Shown here: in pieces, positions 1-8,439 of the stretch
Numbering within the stretch: position 1 is the first letter of the stretch
Layout of the letters: each line of letters starts with the position of its first letter
Assembly: GCA_019694805.1 (NCBI GenBank)
Contig: JAIBBG010000012.1
Span: 1 to 64,000 of the forward strand
Direction: 5' to 3'
DNA: 64,000 nt
Source: Flavobacteriales bacterium
GTDB taxonomy: Bacteria; Bacteroidota; Bacteroidia; Flavobacteriales_D; Sanyastnellaceae
Program-made: the position numbers and the translations under genes
Notes under the pieces: model-generated
Seen by the model: only the letters and a program-made list of their open reading frames with translations
Told to the model about the DNA's origin: nothing
Databases searched by the model: none

Positions 1-359
1 TGACTCCCGCAACAGTTCTACATTTTCGATTTCTAAGCTATGAATAACGAACGCGCACGCGCGTATCAGATCGGAACTGTGTTTCAAAATTTCATAACGA
101 ACACTTGATAACAAATTTTCGACATCTGGAAGGGGTAAAAATGGCCTCGAGTGAACATCGTTTTGTTCATCCATCCCGTTATCGGAAATCATGCCACAGA
201 TTTCAGCCAATTTGGCTATGACTCATGTCACAAACCCGTAGGTAATCTCAAGAAAATCAGTTGGGATACGTCTTTTGGAGGATCCTATGTGTGTCATGTT
301 AAAAAGTAGAAGCCGTTGTCAATTGTTTCGGTTTGACTCCAGACAGATTTTGGTCAACC

Positions 360-374
360 TTTGACAACGTCAAA
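360..374. promoter_or_regulatory. Inverted repeat TTTGAC-AAC-GTCAAA, possible operator
   Basis: An exact 6+3+6 inverted repeat. Its TTGACAACG core also appears in opposite orientation at 314-322 (CGTTGTCAA) and nearly again at 490-497. Repeated boxes in front of a ribonucleotide reductase gene suggest a regulator-binding site. It does not match the NrdR box as I know it, so the regulator is unknown. Confidence 0.4.
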
Positions 375-426
375 AGGAAAGTGGTGAATTTGCTGTAAAG
401 GCTTGTAAAATCCTAATGACCACCGC

Positions 427-455
427 GCTTTCGGAATTGAACGGAAGCTTTTTTT
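427..455 (+). terminator. Terminator-like hairpin in front of nrdB
   Basis: A short stem (GCTTTCG at 427-433 with CGGAAGC at 442-448, one G-U pair) is followed directly by seven T residues. It could end an upstream transcript outside the window, or act as an attenuator if the nrdB promoter lies further upstream. It ends about 50 nt before the nrdB start. Confidence 0.45.
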
Positions 456-486
456 ATCGGTGAACCCCTGAACAGATAAATTACCC

Positions 487-499
487 TTGTTGACAACAA
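487..499. promoter_or_regulatory. Palindrome TTGTTG-A-CAACAA just before nrdB
   Basis: An exact odd palindrome centred 14 nt before the nrdB ATG. It contains the TTGACAAC box that is repeated further upstream. Its position would let a bound repressor cover the initiation region. Function is inferred only from symmetry and placement. Confidence 0.4.
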
Positions 500-506
500 A
501 ACTAAG

Positions 507-1526
507 ATGGACAACTATACAGAAACTCTACCCGATGTAACCACCCGATCTGCTATGACTGAAGAACCCATCCTGAAAGAAAACCCTGATCGTTTTGTCT
601 TGTTCCCGATCGTCCATGCTGATATCTGGAGCTACTACAAAAAGAGTGAGGCCAATATTTGGACTGCTGAAGAAATTGATCTTGAAGCTGACCTGGTTGA
701 CTGGAATACGAAACTCAATGATGATGAAAGACACTTTATCAAACACGTGCTGGCATTTTTTGCAGCCAGTGATGGTATCGTGAATGAAAACCTTGCGGAG
801 AACATGGTGCGCGAAGTGCAGTACACTGAAGCAAAATTCTTCTATGGTTTCCAAATCATGATGGAAAACATCCACAGTGAGACTTATTCCCTGCTGATCG
901 ATACTTATATCAAGGACACCGCCGAGAAGAATTATCTCTTCAAAGCTATTGATACCCTAGATTGTGTCAGGAAAAAAGCGGATTGGGCCCTGAGATGGAT
1001 CAAAAATGGATCGTTCGCTGAAAGACTTATCGCTTTCGCTGCTGTAGAAGGTATTTTCTTCAGTGGTTCATTCTGCAGTATTTTTTGGTTGAAAAAACGC
1101 GGCCTGATGCCAGGTCTGAGCTTCAGCAACGAACTCATCAGCCGTGATGAAGGCCTGCATTGCGATTTCGCATGCCTGCTTTATACCAACCACATCGTCA
1201 ATAAACTTCCAAAACAACGCGTCACAGATATTATCAAAGACGCAGTGGAAATTGAAAAAGAATTTATCATCGACGCACTGCCAGTGAAACTCATTGGAAT
1301 GAACAGTGATATGATGGGACAATACATCGAGTTTGTTGCAGATCGCCTCTTGGTGGAACTTGGTTGTGACCGTGTGTACAATAAATCAAATCCATTTGAC
1401 TTTATGGAGATGATTTCGCTGCAAGGGAAAACCAATTTCTTCGAAAAACGTGTGGGAGATTATCAAAAGGCTGGTGTGATGGCTGAGAAGGCAAAACAAA
1501 CCTTCTCACTCGACGAAGATTTTTAA
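507..1526 (+). CDS. nrdB: Class Ia ribonucleotide reductase beta subunit
   Basis: The small subunit houses the diiron-tyrosyl radical cofactor that starts reduction of ribonucleoside diphosphates by the alpha subunit. The protein closely resembles animal R2. Predicted iron ligands are Asp58, Glu120, His123, Glu181, Glu215 and His218, and Tyr127 in [12 protein letters not shown] corresponds to the radical tyrosine, so this is the tyrosyl-radical type. The C-terminal tail FSLDEDF resembles the R2 tail that docks into the large subunit (FTLDADF in mouse). At 339 residues it is slightly shorter than mammalian R2. The ATG at 507 leaves a short variable N-terminus before the conserved core and lies just after a palindrome. 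nrdA follows on the same strand after about 320 nt that includes a hairpin, so the two may be separately transcribed. Confidence 0.97.
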   Translation: MDNYTETLPDVTTRSAMTEEPILKENPDRFVLFPIVHADIWSYYKKSEANIWTAEEIDLEADLVDWNTKLNDDERHFIKHVLAFFAASDGIVNENLAENMVREVQYTEAKFFYGFQIMMENIHSETYSLLIDTYIKDTAEKNYLFKAIDTLDCVRKKADWALRWIKNGSFAERLIAFAAVEGIFFSGSFCSIFWLKKRGLMPGLSFSNELISRDEGLHCDFACLLYTNHIVNKLPKQRVTDIIKDAVEIEKEFIIDALPVKLIGMNSDMMGQYIEFVADRLLVELGCDRVYNKSNPFDFMEMISLQGKTNFFEKRVGDYQKAGVMAEKAKQTFSLDEDF

Positions 1527-1590
1527 GCAAATTACTCTGTCCTACCGACAGAAGATATGCACCACCACGGTGTGAATAATTACCTCGTTT

Positions 1591-1625
1591 TTTTTCAAAA
1601 CAATCCATCAGGATTTTTTGAAAAA
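1591..1625 (+). terminator. AT-rich hairpin after nrdB
   Basis: TTTTTCAAAA(C)AATCC pairs with GGATTTTTTGAAAAA around an ATCA loop, giving about 15 base pairs with one bulged C. It starts 65 nt after the nrdB stop. It resembles an intrinsic terminator or mRNA 3'-end stabiliser, although the T tract lies inside the stem. Confidence 0.5.
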
Positions 1626-1845
1626 CATTACCTAAACATTTTCATTGCATAGCCATAACGTCTGAAAGACTTGTGCTGATTATGAGTCGACAAGATGTTA
1701 TACCTGACGAGATTTTTTAAAATTTCAGGGTTATGCCTTAACCAACCCCATCTGATTAGTTTCGGTGGGAACACAGAACTGACCGGGTGCAGAGCTGTGG
1801 CGAATTGTGGCCCCGGAACAACCCAAACAATTAACCGCTTACAAC
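1626..1845. other. nrdA upstream region
   Basis: No gene is seen here. A -7-like element TAGTTTCG lies at 1757-1764 without a convincing TTG 17-23 nt before it. The segment TTCAGGGTTATGCCTTAA at about 1724-1741 resembles a segment upstream of ftsZ. A GTG at 1807 is in frame with nrdA, but the conserved protein begins at the ATG at 1846. Confidence 0.4.
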
Positions 1846-4326
1846 ATGTTTGTAATTAAAAGAGACGGACGCAAGGAGAGCGTCAAGTTTGATAAAATCA
1901 CTGCCCGAATCGGCAAACTTTGCTACGGCTTGAATCCCATCGTTGACTCGGTGAAGATTGCCATGAAGGTGATCGAAGGGGTTTATGATGGTGTCACCAC
2001 CAGTGAATTGGACAACCTCGCTGCTGAAATCGCCGCGACCAATGCAACCACCCACCCGGATTACGCTTTGCTCGCTTCGCGCATCGCAGTAAGTAACCTG
2101 CATAAAAACACGAAAAAGTCTTTCAGTCAGGTGATGACTGATCTGTACTATTACCTGGATCCTAAAACAGGCGCCAATGCCGGTCTGTTGGCCGATGATG
2201 TTTACAAAGTCATCATCGACAATGCACCGATACTGGATAGCACCATCATTTATGACCGTGATTTCAGTTTCGATTATTTCGGTTTTAAAACCCTTGAACG
2301 TTCTTATCTCCTAAAGCTCAACGGTAAAGTGGCTGAACGTCCACAACAGCTTTTCATGCGTGTGGCTGTAGGTATTCACAAAAGTGATATACAGGAAGTG
2401 ATCAAAACATACAACATGTTGAGTGAAGGCTGGTTCACGCACGCCACACCAACTTTGTTCAATGCTGGTACTCCAAAGCCACAGATGTCATCTTGCTTTT
2501 TGCTCCAAATGCAAAGCGATAGCATCGAAGGCATCTACAATACACTCAAGCAGACTGCACTCATTTCCCAAAGCGCAGGTGGTATTGGTCTGAGCATTCA
2601 CAATGTGCGTGCAAAAGGTTCATACATCAAAGGAACCAACGGAACCAGCAACGGGATTGTACCGATGTTGAAAGTGTTCAATGACACTGCACGTTATGTA
2701 GATCAGGGTGGCGGAAAACGCAAAGGTTCATTCGCGATCTATCTGGAGCCATGGCACGCCGACGTATATGATTTTCTCGACCTGAAGAAGAATCATGGTA
2801 AAGAAGAATCACGCGCACGTGACCTGTTTTATGCACTCTGGATTCCAGACTTGTTCATGAAACGCGTGAAAGAAGATGGTCAATGGACGCTCATGTGTCC
2901 TAATGAATGTCCGGGACTCGCTGATACCTGGGGTGCGGAGTTTGAAGCACTTTATACCAAGTATGAAAGTGAAGGAAAAGGCCGTCAGACCATTAAAGCT
3001 CAAGACCTTTGGTTCAAAATACTGGAATCACAAATTGAGACGGGCACGCCTTACATGCTTTATAAAGATGCTGCCAACAGCAAGAGCAATCAGCAAAATT
3101 TGGGTACCATCAAAAGTTCTAACCTGTGCACAGAAATCATGGAGTACACCGCTCCGGATGAAATCGCAGTGTGTAACCTCGGATCTATTGCACTTCCGAA
3201 ATTCGTGAGAGAAGGTAAATTCGATCATGATAGATTGTTCGAAGTGGCTTATCAGCTCACGGTGAATTTGAATAAAATCATCGATGGCAATTACTATCCG
3301 GTACCAGAGACCAAGAAAAGCAATATGCGCCACCGTCCGATCGGTATCGGTGTGCAAGGACTTGCTGATGCTTTCATCCTGATGCGTTTCCCATTTGATA
3401 GCCCTGAAGCACGTCAGCTCAATAAAGAAGTTTTTGAAACCATTTACTACGCTTCCTGCACAGCTTCAAAAGACCTTGCTAAACGCGACGGTGCTTATGA
3501 AACATATCCGGGATCTCCTGCAAGTAAGGGTATTCTGCAATTCGATATGTGGAATGTTACTCCAACCAACCGTTGGGAGTGGGACGTATTGAAAGAGGAA
3601 ATCAAAACACACGGAATGCGCAACTCCTTGTTGCTCGCTCCAATGCCAACAGCAAGCACTGCTCAAATTCTCGGTAACAATGAGTGTTTCGAACCATATA
3701 CCAGCAATATCTATACACGACGCGTTTTGGCTGGCGAATACATCATCGTCAACAAACACCTCCTCAAGGATCTTGTGAGTCTTGGAATTTGGAATGATGA
3801 ATTGAAGAACAAACTCATCGCTGCCAATGGTTCAGTGCAAAACATTGCCGAGATTCCAGATAACCTGAAAGCACTTTATAAAACAGCGTGGGAACTTTCT
3901 CAGAAAGCTATCATTGAAATGGCTGCAGACCGTGGAGCATATATCTGTCAAAGCCAATCACTGAATGTATTCATGGAGAACCCTAACTTTGGTAAACTCT
4001 CTTCGATGCACTTCTATGCTTGGGAACGCGGTCTGAAAACCGGTATGTATTATCTCCGCACGAAAGCTGCAACAGATGCGATTAAGTTTACTGTAGATAA
4101 AAAGTATAAGACTGAAACCATTCCTGCCAATGCTGAAAGCGTTATGGCTGCTGCAACTGCTGCTGCCTACGCGGTTGAGCCGGTACACGTCGCTGCTGTT
4201 CCTGTAGAATCACATGAAGCAGCAAGTGCTCAGGTGGGCATGAGTGCAGAGGAAATTGCCAAACAACAAGCAGCGCTCGCATGTTCGCTCGATAATCCAG
4301 ATGCATGTGAAATGTGCAGCGGCTAG
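1846..4326 (+). CDS. nrdA: Class Ia ribonucleotide reductase alpha subunit
   Basis: The catalytic subunit reduces NDPs to dNDPs with the radical generated by NrdB. The chosen ATG begins [19 protein letters not shown], which is the start of the ATP-cone in RRM1-type enzymes; the in-frame GTG at 1807 would add 13 unconserved residues. Visible landmarks are Cys217 in MSSCFLLQM (active-site redox cysteine), the N426-x-C428-x-E430 catalytic triad, Cys443, the [15 protein letters not shown] signature, and the paired tyrosines in GMYYLRT near the C-terminus that carry the radical. The C-terminal CEMCSG supplies the redox-relay cysteines. At 826 residues it is longer than human RRM1 because of an Ala/Val-rich linker before the tail. 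A clear terminator follows. Confidence 0.97.
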   Translation: MFVIKRDGRKESVKFDKITARIGKLCYGLNPIVDSVKIAMKVIEGVYDGVTTSELDNLAAEIAATNATTHPDYALLASRIAVSNLHKNTKKSFSQVMTDLYYYLDPKTGANAGLLADDVYKVIIDNAPILDSTIIYDRDFSFDYFGFKTLERSYLLKLNGKVAERPQQLFMRVAVGIHKSDIQEVIKTYNMLSEGWFTHATPTLFNAGTPKPQMSSCFLLQMQSDSIEGIYNTLKQTALISQSAGGIGLSIHNVRAKGSYIKGTNGTSNGIVPMLKVFNDTARYVDQGGGKRKGSFAIYLEPWHADVYDFLDLKKNHGKEESRARDLFYALWIPDLFMKRVKEDGQWTLMCPNECPGLADTWGAEFEALYTKYESEGKGRQTIKAQDLWFKILESQIETGTPYMLYKDAANSKSNQQNLGTIKSSNLCTEIMEYTAPDEIAVCNLGSIALPKFVREGKFDHDRLFEVAYQLTVNLNKIIDGNYYPVPETKKSNMRHRPIGIGVQGLADAFILMRFPFDSPEARQLNKEVFETIYYASCTASKDLAKRDGAYETYPGSPASKGILQFDMWNVTPTNRWEWDVLKEEIKTHGMRNSLLLAPMPTASTAQILGNNECFEPYTSNIYTRRVLAGEYIIVNKHLLKDLVSLGIWNDELKNKLIAANGSVQNIAEIPDNLKALYKTAWELSQKAIIEMAADRGAYICQSQSLNVFMENPNFGKLSSMHFYAWERGLKTGMYYLRTKAATDAIKFTVDKKYKTETIPANAESVMAAATAAAYAVEPVHVAAVPVESHEAASAQVGMSAEEIAKQQAALACSLDNPDACEMCSG

Positions 4327-4399
4327 TCTTTTAAAGACAGCCATTGAAATATGGGTCCGTTAATAACTGCTGTAACGGACAAGGTTGATTTATGAATTG

Positions 4400-4426
4400 C
4401 CCCGAATCGAAAGGTTCGGGGTTTTT
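4400..4426 (+). terminator. nrdA terminator
   Basis: CCCCGAA pairs with TTCGGGG across an 8-nt loop and is followed by TTTTTG. It lies about 75 nt after the nrdA stop and is a textbook intrinsic terminator. Confidence 0.85.
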
Positions 4427-4532
4427 GTTGGGGGCGATCCAAAGATCTCATAATTCATATTGCTTAATGATCTTAAATACTCTCGGTTCTTTTGTCTAAC
4501 TTTTGGGAAAATGAATATTGGATGAATCACCA

Positions 4533-4679
4533 ATGATTAACTTAGTCCTGTATTCAATACAACTTACATTAAATGGTTTATTTCAACCCAACCAAAAACT
4601 CTCTGAGGGTAATTACCTCGCCAGTTTGTATTGGGATGGTATCTTGGTTGAAACTGTTCAATTTACCGTGATAAAATGA
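4533..4679 (+). pseudogene. Fragment of a T9SS C-terminal sorting domain
   Basis: A 48-codon reading frame from ATG 4533 ends with residues resembling the last strands of a type IX secretion sorting domain (SEGNYLASLYWDGILVETVQ, then FTVIK and the stop). Its TGA overlaps the ATG of the next gene as ATGA. The preceding in-frame sequence has a stop a few codons upstream and lacks the earlier part of a sorting domain, so it is most likely the tail of a decayed or truncated secreted protein. It could be translated and coupled to the next gene, but a free sorting domain without cargo would be unusual. Confidence 0.45.
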
Positions 4680-6166
4680 AGCTGGTATCATCATTATTGG
4701 TTTTATGCAGGTCATTCATATCTGGGTTTAGCCAAGGGTTCAATCTTAGGTATGATTATGATGAGAATATGAACGGCGATGCAATTTGGGACATTGAACT
4801 TCTTACAGATGGTTTTCTGCTGTTTGGCGGTACTAATGATAGCCTAAATGAAAGTGTTGGGATTTGGATATTCAAAATTGATAACAATGGCAACAAATTA
4901 TTTGATAAATCGTGCTTCATTCCAAATAAGAATCTATATGCTGGTTGGGCCAATGGATCAGATAAAATTGACGATAATTCATTCGTAACAATTGGAACAA
5001 TCGATTCAGCTGGTGTATCCTCACTTTTTCTTGCAAAATGCTATGCGAACGGCGACACAGCTTGGGCCAACGTTTACAATACAGTAGATACAAATGCTTA
5101 TATTACTGGTCGTTGCGTGCTGGTGTCAAATGAGGGTGACTTCTTGATTGGTGGCGCAACGAATGAACCAGGTTATGTATGTGGTTTTGTATTAAAAACC
5201 AATCCCTTTGGTGAAGAACTGTGGAGAGAATATTATGGAACAGAATCTCAAATGTTTGGTGTCACGTCATTAGCTATCAGTCCTGAAGGATCAGCTTATA
5301 TAATTGGAGGCAGAAATCAAAATCCTTCAACTTCCCTATCCGAGGATAGCTATATCTATAAAATAAATTTGGAAGGGAATGTCGAGTGGGAGATGTCGGT
5401 TGGTGATTTGGGATTTGATGATGCTGCTGCTCATGTTATTTATCCCTATGAAAATGTTTGTTTGATCGCTGGATCAAGCGCCATTAACTCTTCGGCAGGA
5501 TCTTCAGATGAATACCTTGCGATAACGGCGGTTAATCAAGATGGTGATATGATTTACAGTAATATTTATGGAGAGCATAATTGGCAAACGGCGCTCACCA
5601 GTATTAAACATGTGGCTCAGTTAGAATACATTGCTGCCGGATATACGTATGATGAACTGGTTCAAGTGGGCGTTATGATGCGCATTGATGAATCCGGGGA
5701 CAGTCTCTGGCTGAGAAAATATTATTGGCTTGAAGGCAATTACTGCTACTTCCGTGATGTCATGCCTACCCTAGATGGTGGTTTTATCGCTGTGGGAGAT
5801 GCCTATCCTGATCAGGATGCAGGTGTTGGTTTTGATGGTTGGGTGGTGAAGACTGATGCGTTTGGTTGTGTTGTACCGGGGTGTCAGCTGGCCATTGAAG
5901 ACATTCACACGAATGTGGAAGTGAGCGTTTATCCCAATCCTGCCAGCGATTTTACCAATGTATTTGTGAAGACCCGAGATCCCGGTGCAAAGGGCGTCAT
6001 TCAATTGTATGATGAACTCGGAAATCTCCTGCTCACAAAATCTGTCATTGGCGGTGATCTCAATATCGCCATTGATGTCTCATCCTGGCCAAATGGCATG
6101 TACGTGCTGAAATACACCAACGAACAAGAAGAACTTGTGGTGAGTAAGGTGCTTGTGGAGCGGTGA
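4676..6166 (+). CDS. Secreted T9SS-sorted beta-propeller-like protein
   Basis: The 496-residue precursor starts with a short signal peptide (about residues 1-20, ending near GFSQ). The body is a series of repeats of the form GGF-L-GGTND...GIWIFKIDNNGN...W, typical of the beta-propeller-like modules of secreted Bacteroidota proteins. Residues from about 412 (VEVSVYPNPASDFTNVFV) to the C-terminal VVSKVLVER form a type A T9SS sorting domain, so the protein should be exported by the Sec and Por systems and released or anchored at the surface. No catalytic motif is seen, and the substrate or partner is unknown. Its start overlaps the stop of the sorting-domain fragment just upstream. Confidence 0.8.
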   Translation: MKLVSSLLVLCRSFISGFSQGFNLRYDYDENMNGDAIWDIELLTDGFLLFGGTNDSLNESVGIWIFKIDNNGNKLFDKSCFIPNKNLYAGWANGSDKIDDNSFVTIGTIDSAGVSSLFLAKCYANGDTAWANVYNTVDTNAYITGRCVLVSNEGDFLIGGATNEPGYVCGFVLKTNPFGEELWREYYGTESQMFGVTSLAISPEGSAYIIGGRNQNPSTSLSEDSYIYKINLEGNVEWEMSVGDLGFDDAAAHVIYPYENVCLIAGSSAINSSAGSSDEYLAITAVNQDGDMIYSNIYGEHNWQTALTSIKHVAQLEYIAAGYTYDELVQVGVMMRIDESGDSLWLRKYYWLEGNYCYFRDVMPTLDGGFIAVGDAYPDQDAGVGFDGWVVKTDAFGCVVPGCQLAIEDIHTNVEVSVYPNPASDFTNVFVKTRDPGAKGVIQLYDELGNLLLTKSVIGGDLNIAIDVSSWPNGMYVLKYTNEQEELVVSKVLVER

Positions 6167-6445
6167 GGTGTTTTGTACTTTTTTAAGTTGATTCCGAAAA
6201 ATCACAAGTCCCTTACTGTCTATTGCACCAACGGTAGATTGCATTTTCCTGTGACATATGCCACTTCCCTTCAAACGAGGTGCGGTAGATCCAGTCTTAC
6301 TATTTGGAAAAAAAATCTTTATGCTTGATGCAGCATTTTGCAAATTGCATTGTCATATGTATAGACCAGCCAACTTAACCTCCCGAATCTGAGCCAGGAA
6401 TGGAAACATATTGTTGCAGGATGCCGTCGTGGTGATCACGATGCC

Positions 6446-6931
6446 ATGTGCTTGGCTTATGGAAAAATGTGGAAACAAATTTTTCCGGCCGTGTTGCAAA
6501 TCCTGCGAAACAGGGAGGAAGCAGAAGATGTGCTGCAGGAAAGTATGATACAGGGATTCAATAAACTCGCAAGTCTTCAGGATGATGGCAAATATCCTGC
6601 ATGGCAAAAACAAATTGCCCTTAGACATGCCTTGAATAAATTGAAAAGCCGAAAATCAACCGCTACCCTTTTTGAAGATATTCAAATAGCGGAAGATGAA
6701 ATGAGTGAGTTGGATTGGAGCAATATCAGCGATGAACTGATCAGAAAGAAAATTGACGATTTGCCCGATGGATACCGCATCGTGATCAGACTGCATCTGC
6801 TGGATGGCTGGTCTCATGATGAAATCGCTGTTGAGTTGAACATCTCAGCAAGTACATCAAGATCACAATACTCCAGAGCTATGGCCAAGTTGAAAAAAGA
6901 ACTGACCGAAGAATATGAAAGAAGCATTTGA
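6446..6931 (+). CDS. ECF-type RNA polymerase sigma factor
   Basis: This is a sigma-70 family regulator with region 2 (EDVLQESMIQGFNKL) and a C-terminal region 4 helix-turn-helix (GWSHDEIAVELNISASTSRS). The first usable ATG is 6446, but the reading frame is open upstream and codes for HIVAGCRRGDHDAM, which matches the usual start of ECF region 2. No ATG, GTG or TTG exists in that extension; the only near-start is CTG at 6389, and an in-frame TAG precedes it. The true start is therefore either CTG 6389 or the result of a one-base shift from ATG 6357. The downstream gene overlaps by 17 nt and encodes a membrane protein with anti-sigma features, so the pair is probably a sigma/anti-sigma module. 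Confidence 0.88.
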   Translation: MCLAYGKMWKQIFPAVLQILRNREEAEDVLQESMIQGFNKLASLQDDGKYPAWQKQIALRHALNKLKSRKSTATLFEDIQIAEDEMSELDWSNISDELIRKKIDDLPDGYRIVIRLHLLDGWSHDEIAVELNISASTSRSQYSRAMAKLKKELTEEYERSI

Positions 6932-7469
6932 AGATAGAATCAGGAAAGCTCTCTTGAACGAGTCGGATGATCAGGATTTAATGCCTGGACATGAAGAACG
7001 TTTCGAAATGAGACTCCTTCGGATGCGCGATGAAAAGAAAGAAAGGCGCATCCCTCGCTGGCCCTGGATTGCTCTTGCAGCAGCAGTGGTAGCTGGATTT
7101 ATTGTCACCATTGTCGTTTCTGAGGTGAAGAAAACCAATGAATATGCGGAAAAGGTGAGGTTATCGGATGTGTCTATGGAAATGGCAGCCGCAGAGCAGT
7201 TTTATCACGAACGATTGAAAATGGACATGTCGCAACTCAATACTTCTGACCAAAACATCAAAAGATTTCTGGATGACTTGAAAAGGTTGGAATCTGAGTA
7301 TGCGATGCTCGAAGAACAATTGGCTAAAAACTTCACCAATCAGCGCGTTGCTGATGCGATGGTGAACAATTACCGCTATCGGTTGCAACTCATGGAGCAA
7401 TTACAGAAATACATAGAAATTCAGAATAAACTCAATTTACAAAATCATGAAGAAAAGTTATCTTCTTAG
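6915..7469 (+). CDS. Membrane protein, probable anti-sigma factor
   Basis: A 184-residue protein with a charged cytoplasmic N-terminus containing PGHEERFEMRL, a segment common in Bacteroidota anti-sigma-like proteins, followed by one membrane helix (about residues 49-68, PWIALAAAVVAGFIVTIVVS). A long coiled-coil-rich periplasmic part follows (FLDDLKRLESEYAMLEEQLA). It overlaps the sigma gene by 17 nt and the adhesin gene downstream by 23 nt, so the three are translationally coupled. The likely role is to hold the ECF sigma factor at the membrane until a periplasmic signal releases it. No zinc-binding anti-sigma motif is present, so the mechanism is inferred from context. Confidence 0.65.
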   Translation: MKEAFEDRIRKALLNESDDQDLMPGHEERFEMRLLRMRDEKKERRIPRWPWIALAAAVVAGFIVTIVVSEVKKTNEYAEKVRLSDVSMEMAAAEQFYHERLKMDMSQLNTSDQNIKRFLDDLKRLESEYAMLEEQLAKNFTNQRVADAMVNNYRYRLQLMEQLQKYIEIQNKLNLQNHEEKLSS

Positions 7470-8349
7470 TCTCGCGCTCCTCTTGAACTTCTTCATTGCA
7501 GAAGCAAAGGATGAAGGAAGCGCATACTATAAGGAAGTGAAAAAGAACTTCCAGACCAATGCAGATGTCAGACTGAATCTCGATATCAGTTTTGCTGATT
7601 GCCAAATCAAGACATGGGATCAGAATACCATCGATATTGTGGTGAAGTTGGACGTGACTGCGAGTAGTCAATCACGAGCCGATGAGATGTTTGATGCTTT
7701 CAGTGTGAACATTAATGAAGGACGTGAGAACGCCTCTCTTACCGTGAATGGCGGATACAACTCATGTGGTTCAAAGAAGATGAATGAAAGTTATCACATC
7801 AATGTTGAGATTAAAATGCCCTTGAAAGCGGTGATTGATGGACATTCTTCTTTCGGCGATATGAGTATCGGTGATATGCAGGGTGCATGTCTCATCAACC
7901 ATGAATACGGCACATTGAACATCAATGGTCTTTGGTCTTATGAAAATGATGTTCGTGTTGCTTTCGGTGATGCGCACATCAATGGAACGAATGGCGGTGA
8001 TTTTCGCAATGAATATGGAAAGCTCGAAATCAAAGTACTTCAGGGTAATTCGGAGATCCATAGCAGCTTCGGTGATTTGGAAATCGATCGTGTAAGAAAG
8101 GAATGCAAAGATCTTGAGATCAAAATCGAATACGCCGACGCGGATATTGATCTTGCTTCTGATGCTGGCTTCCGATTTGAAACCAGTGCCTCTTATGGTG
8201 ATATCGATTTACCTGATGGCGCAAAGAAAAGTTCTGTTGAAAGCGATTACGTGTCGAAAGAGGTGAGAGGCACCATTGGTAATGGCGAAGGCAAGTTGGA
8301 AGTGGAGTGCGATTTTGGTGATGTTGAAATAGACATCGATGGCGATTAG
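7447..8349 (+). CDS. Secreted beta-helical putative adhesin (DUF4097-like)
   Basis: The 300-residue precursor has an N-terminal signal peptide (MKKSYLLSLALLLNFFIAEA). The mature part is built of short rungs with a repeated F/Y-G-D/T/K motif: SSFGDMSIGDM, EYGTLNINGL, AFGDAHING, EYGKLEIKVL, SSFGDLEIDRV, SYGDIDLPDG, DFGDVEIDIDGD. This is the pattern of the putative auto-transporter adhesin / DUF4097 beta-helix family. It is the last gene of the sigma operon and may be the periplasmic or surface component sensed or controlled by the sigma/anti-sigma pair. No enzyme motif is seen. A strong bidirectional terminator follows. Confidence 0.75.
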   Translation: MKKSYLLSLALLLNFFIAEAKDEGSAYYKEVKKNFQTNADVRLNLDISFADCQIKTWDQNTIDIVVKLDVTASSQSRADEMFDAFSVNINEGRENASLTVNGGYNSCGSKKMNESYHINVEIKMPLKAVIDGHSSFGDMSIGDMQGACLINHEYGTLNINGLWSYENDVRVAFGDAHINGTNGGDFRNEYGKLEIKVLQGNSEIHSSFGDLEIDRVRKECKDLEIKIEYADADIDLASDAGFRFETSASYGDIDLPDGAKKSSVESDYVSKEVRGTIGNGEGKLEVECDFGDVEIDIDGD

Positions 8350-8383
8350 GCAAGTAGATTCATGAATATTTTTCCATGAAAAC

Positions 8384-8417
8384 ACAAGGCCCGAAACAAC
8401 TGAGTTTCGGGCCTTGT
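8384..8417. terminator. Bidirectional terminator
   Basis: A perfect 14-bp stem (ACAAGGCCCGAAAC with GTTTCGGGCCTTGT) with a 6-nt loop lies between two convergent genes. It can serve both the adhesin operon on the plus strand and the TPR gene on the minus strand, where TTTTC follows. Confidence 0.85.
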
Positions 8418-8439
8418 TATGTCGTATGGATTGAATGTG

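Larger units (their letters stand above)
1..506. other. Non-coding region upstream of nrdB
   Basis: No open reading frame of convincing length or composition is seen on either strand. The second half is rich in TTGAC/GTCAA boxes, which form two exact inverted repeats and one longer-range repeat, and it carries a terminator-like hairpin (listed separately). The first half shows nothing recognisable. The region is probably the promoter and leader of nrdB plus the end of an upstream unit that lies outside the window. Confidence 0.5.

Noticed and set aside
1..500. Possible replication origin
   Set aside because: The gene-free AT-rich stretch and repeats suggested it, but there is no cluster of DnaA boxes and no dnaA, dnaN or gidA nearby; the repeats fit an operator better.
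528..875. Minus-strand frame of 115 codons inside nrdB
   Set aside because: It lies wholly within the strongly conserved nrdB gene, and its product has no signal of coding or a known family.
1741..1806. tRNA-like sequence before nrdA
   Set aside because: Some CG-rich stems were noticed, but no acceptor, anticodon and T-arm set could be folded and the TTCGA box is missing.
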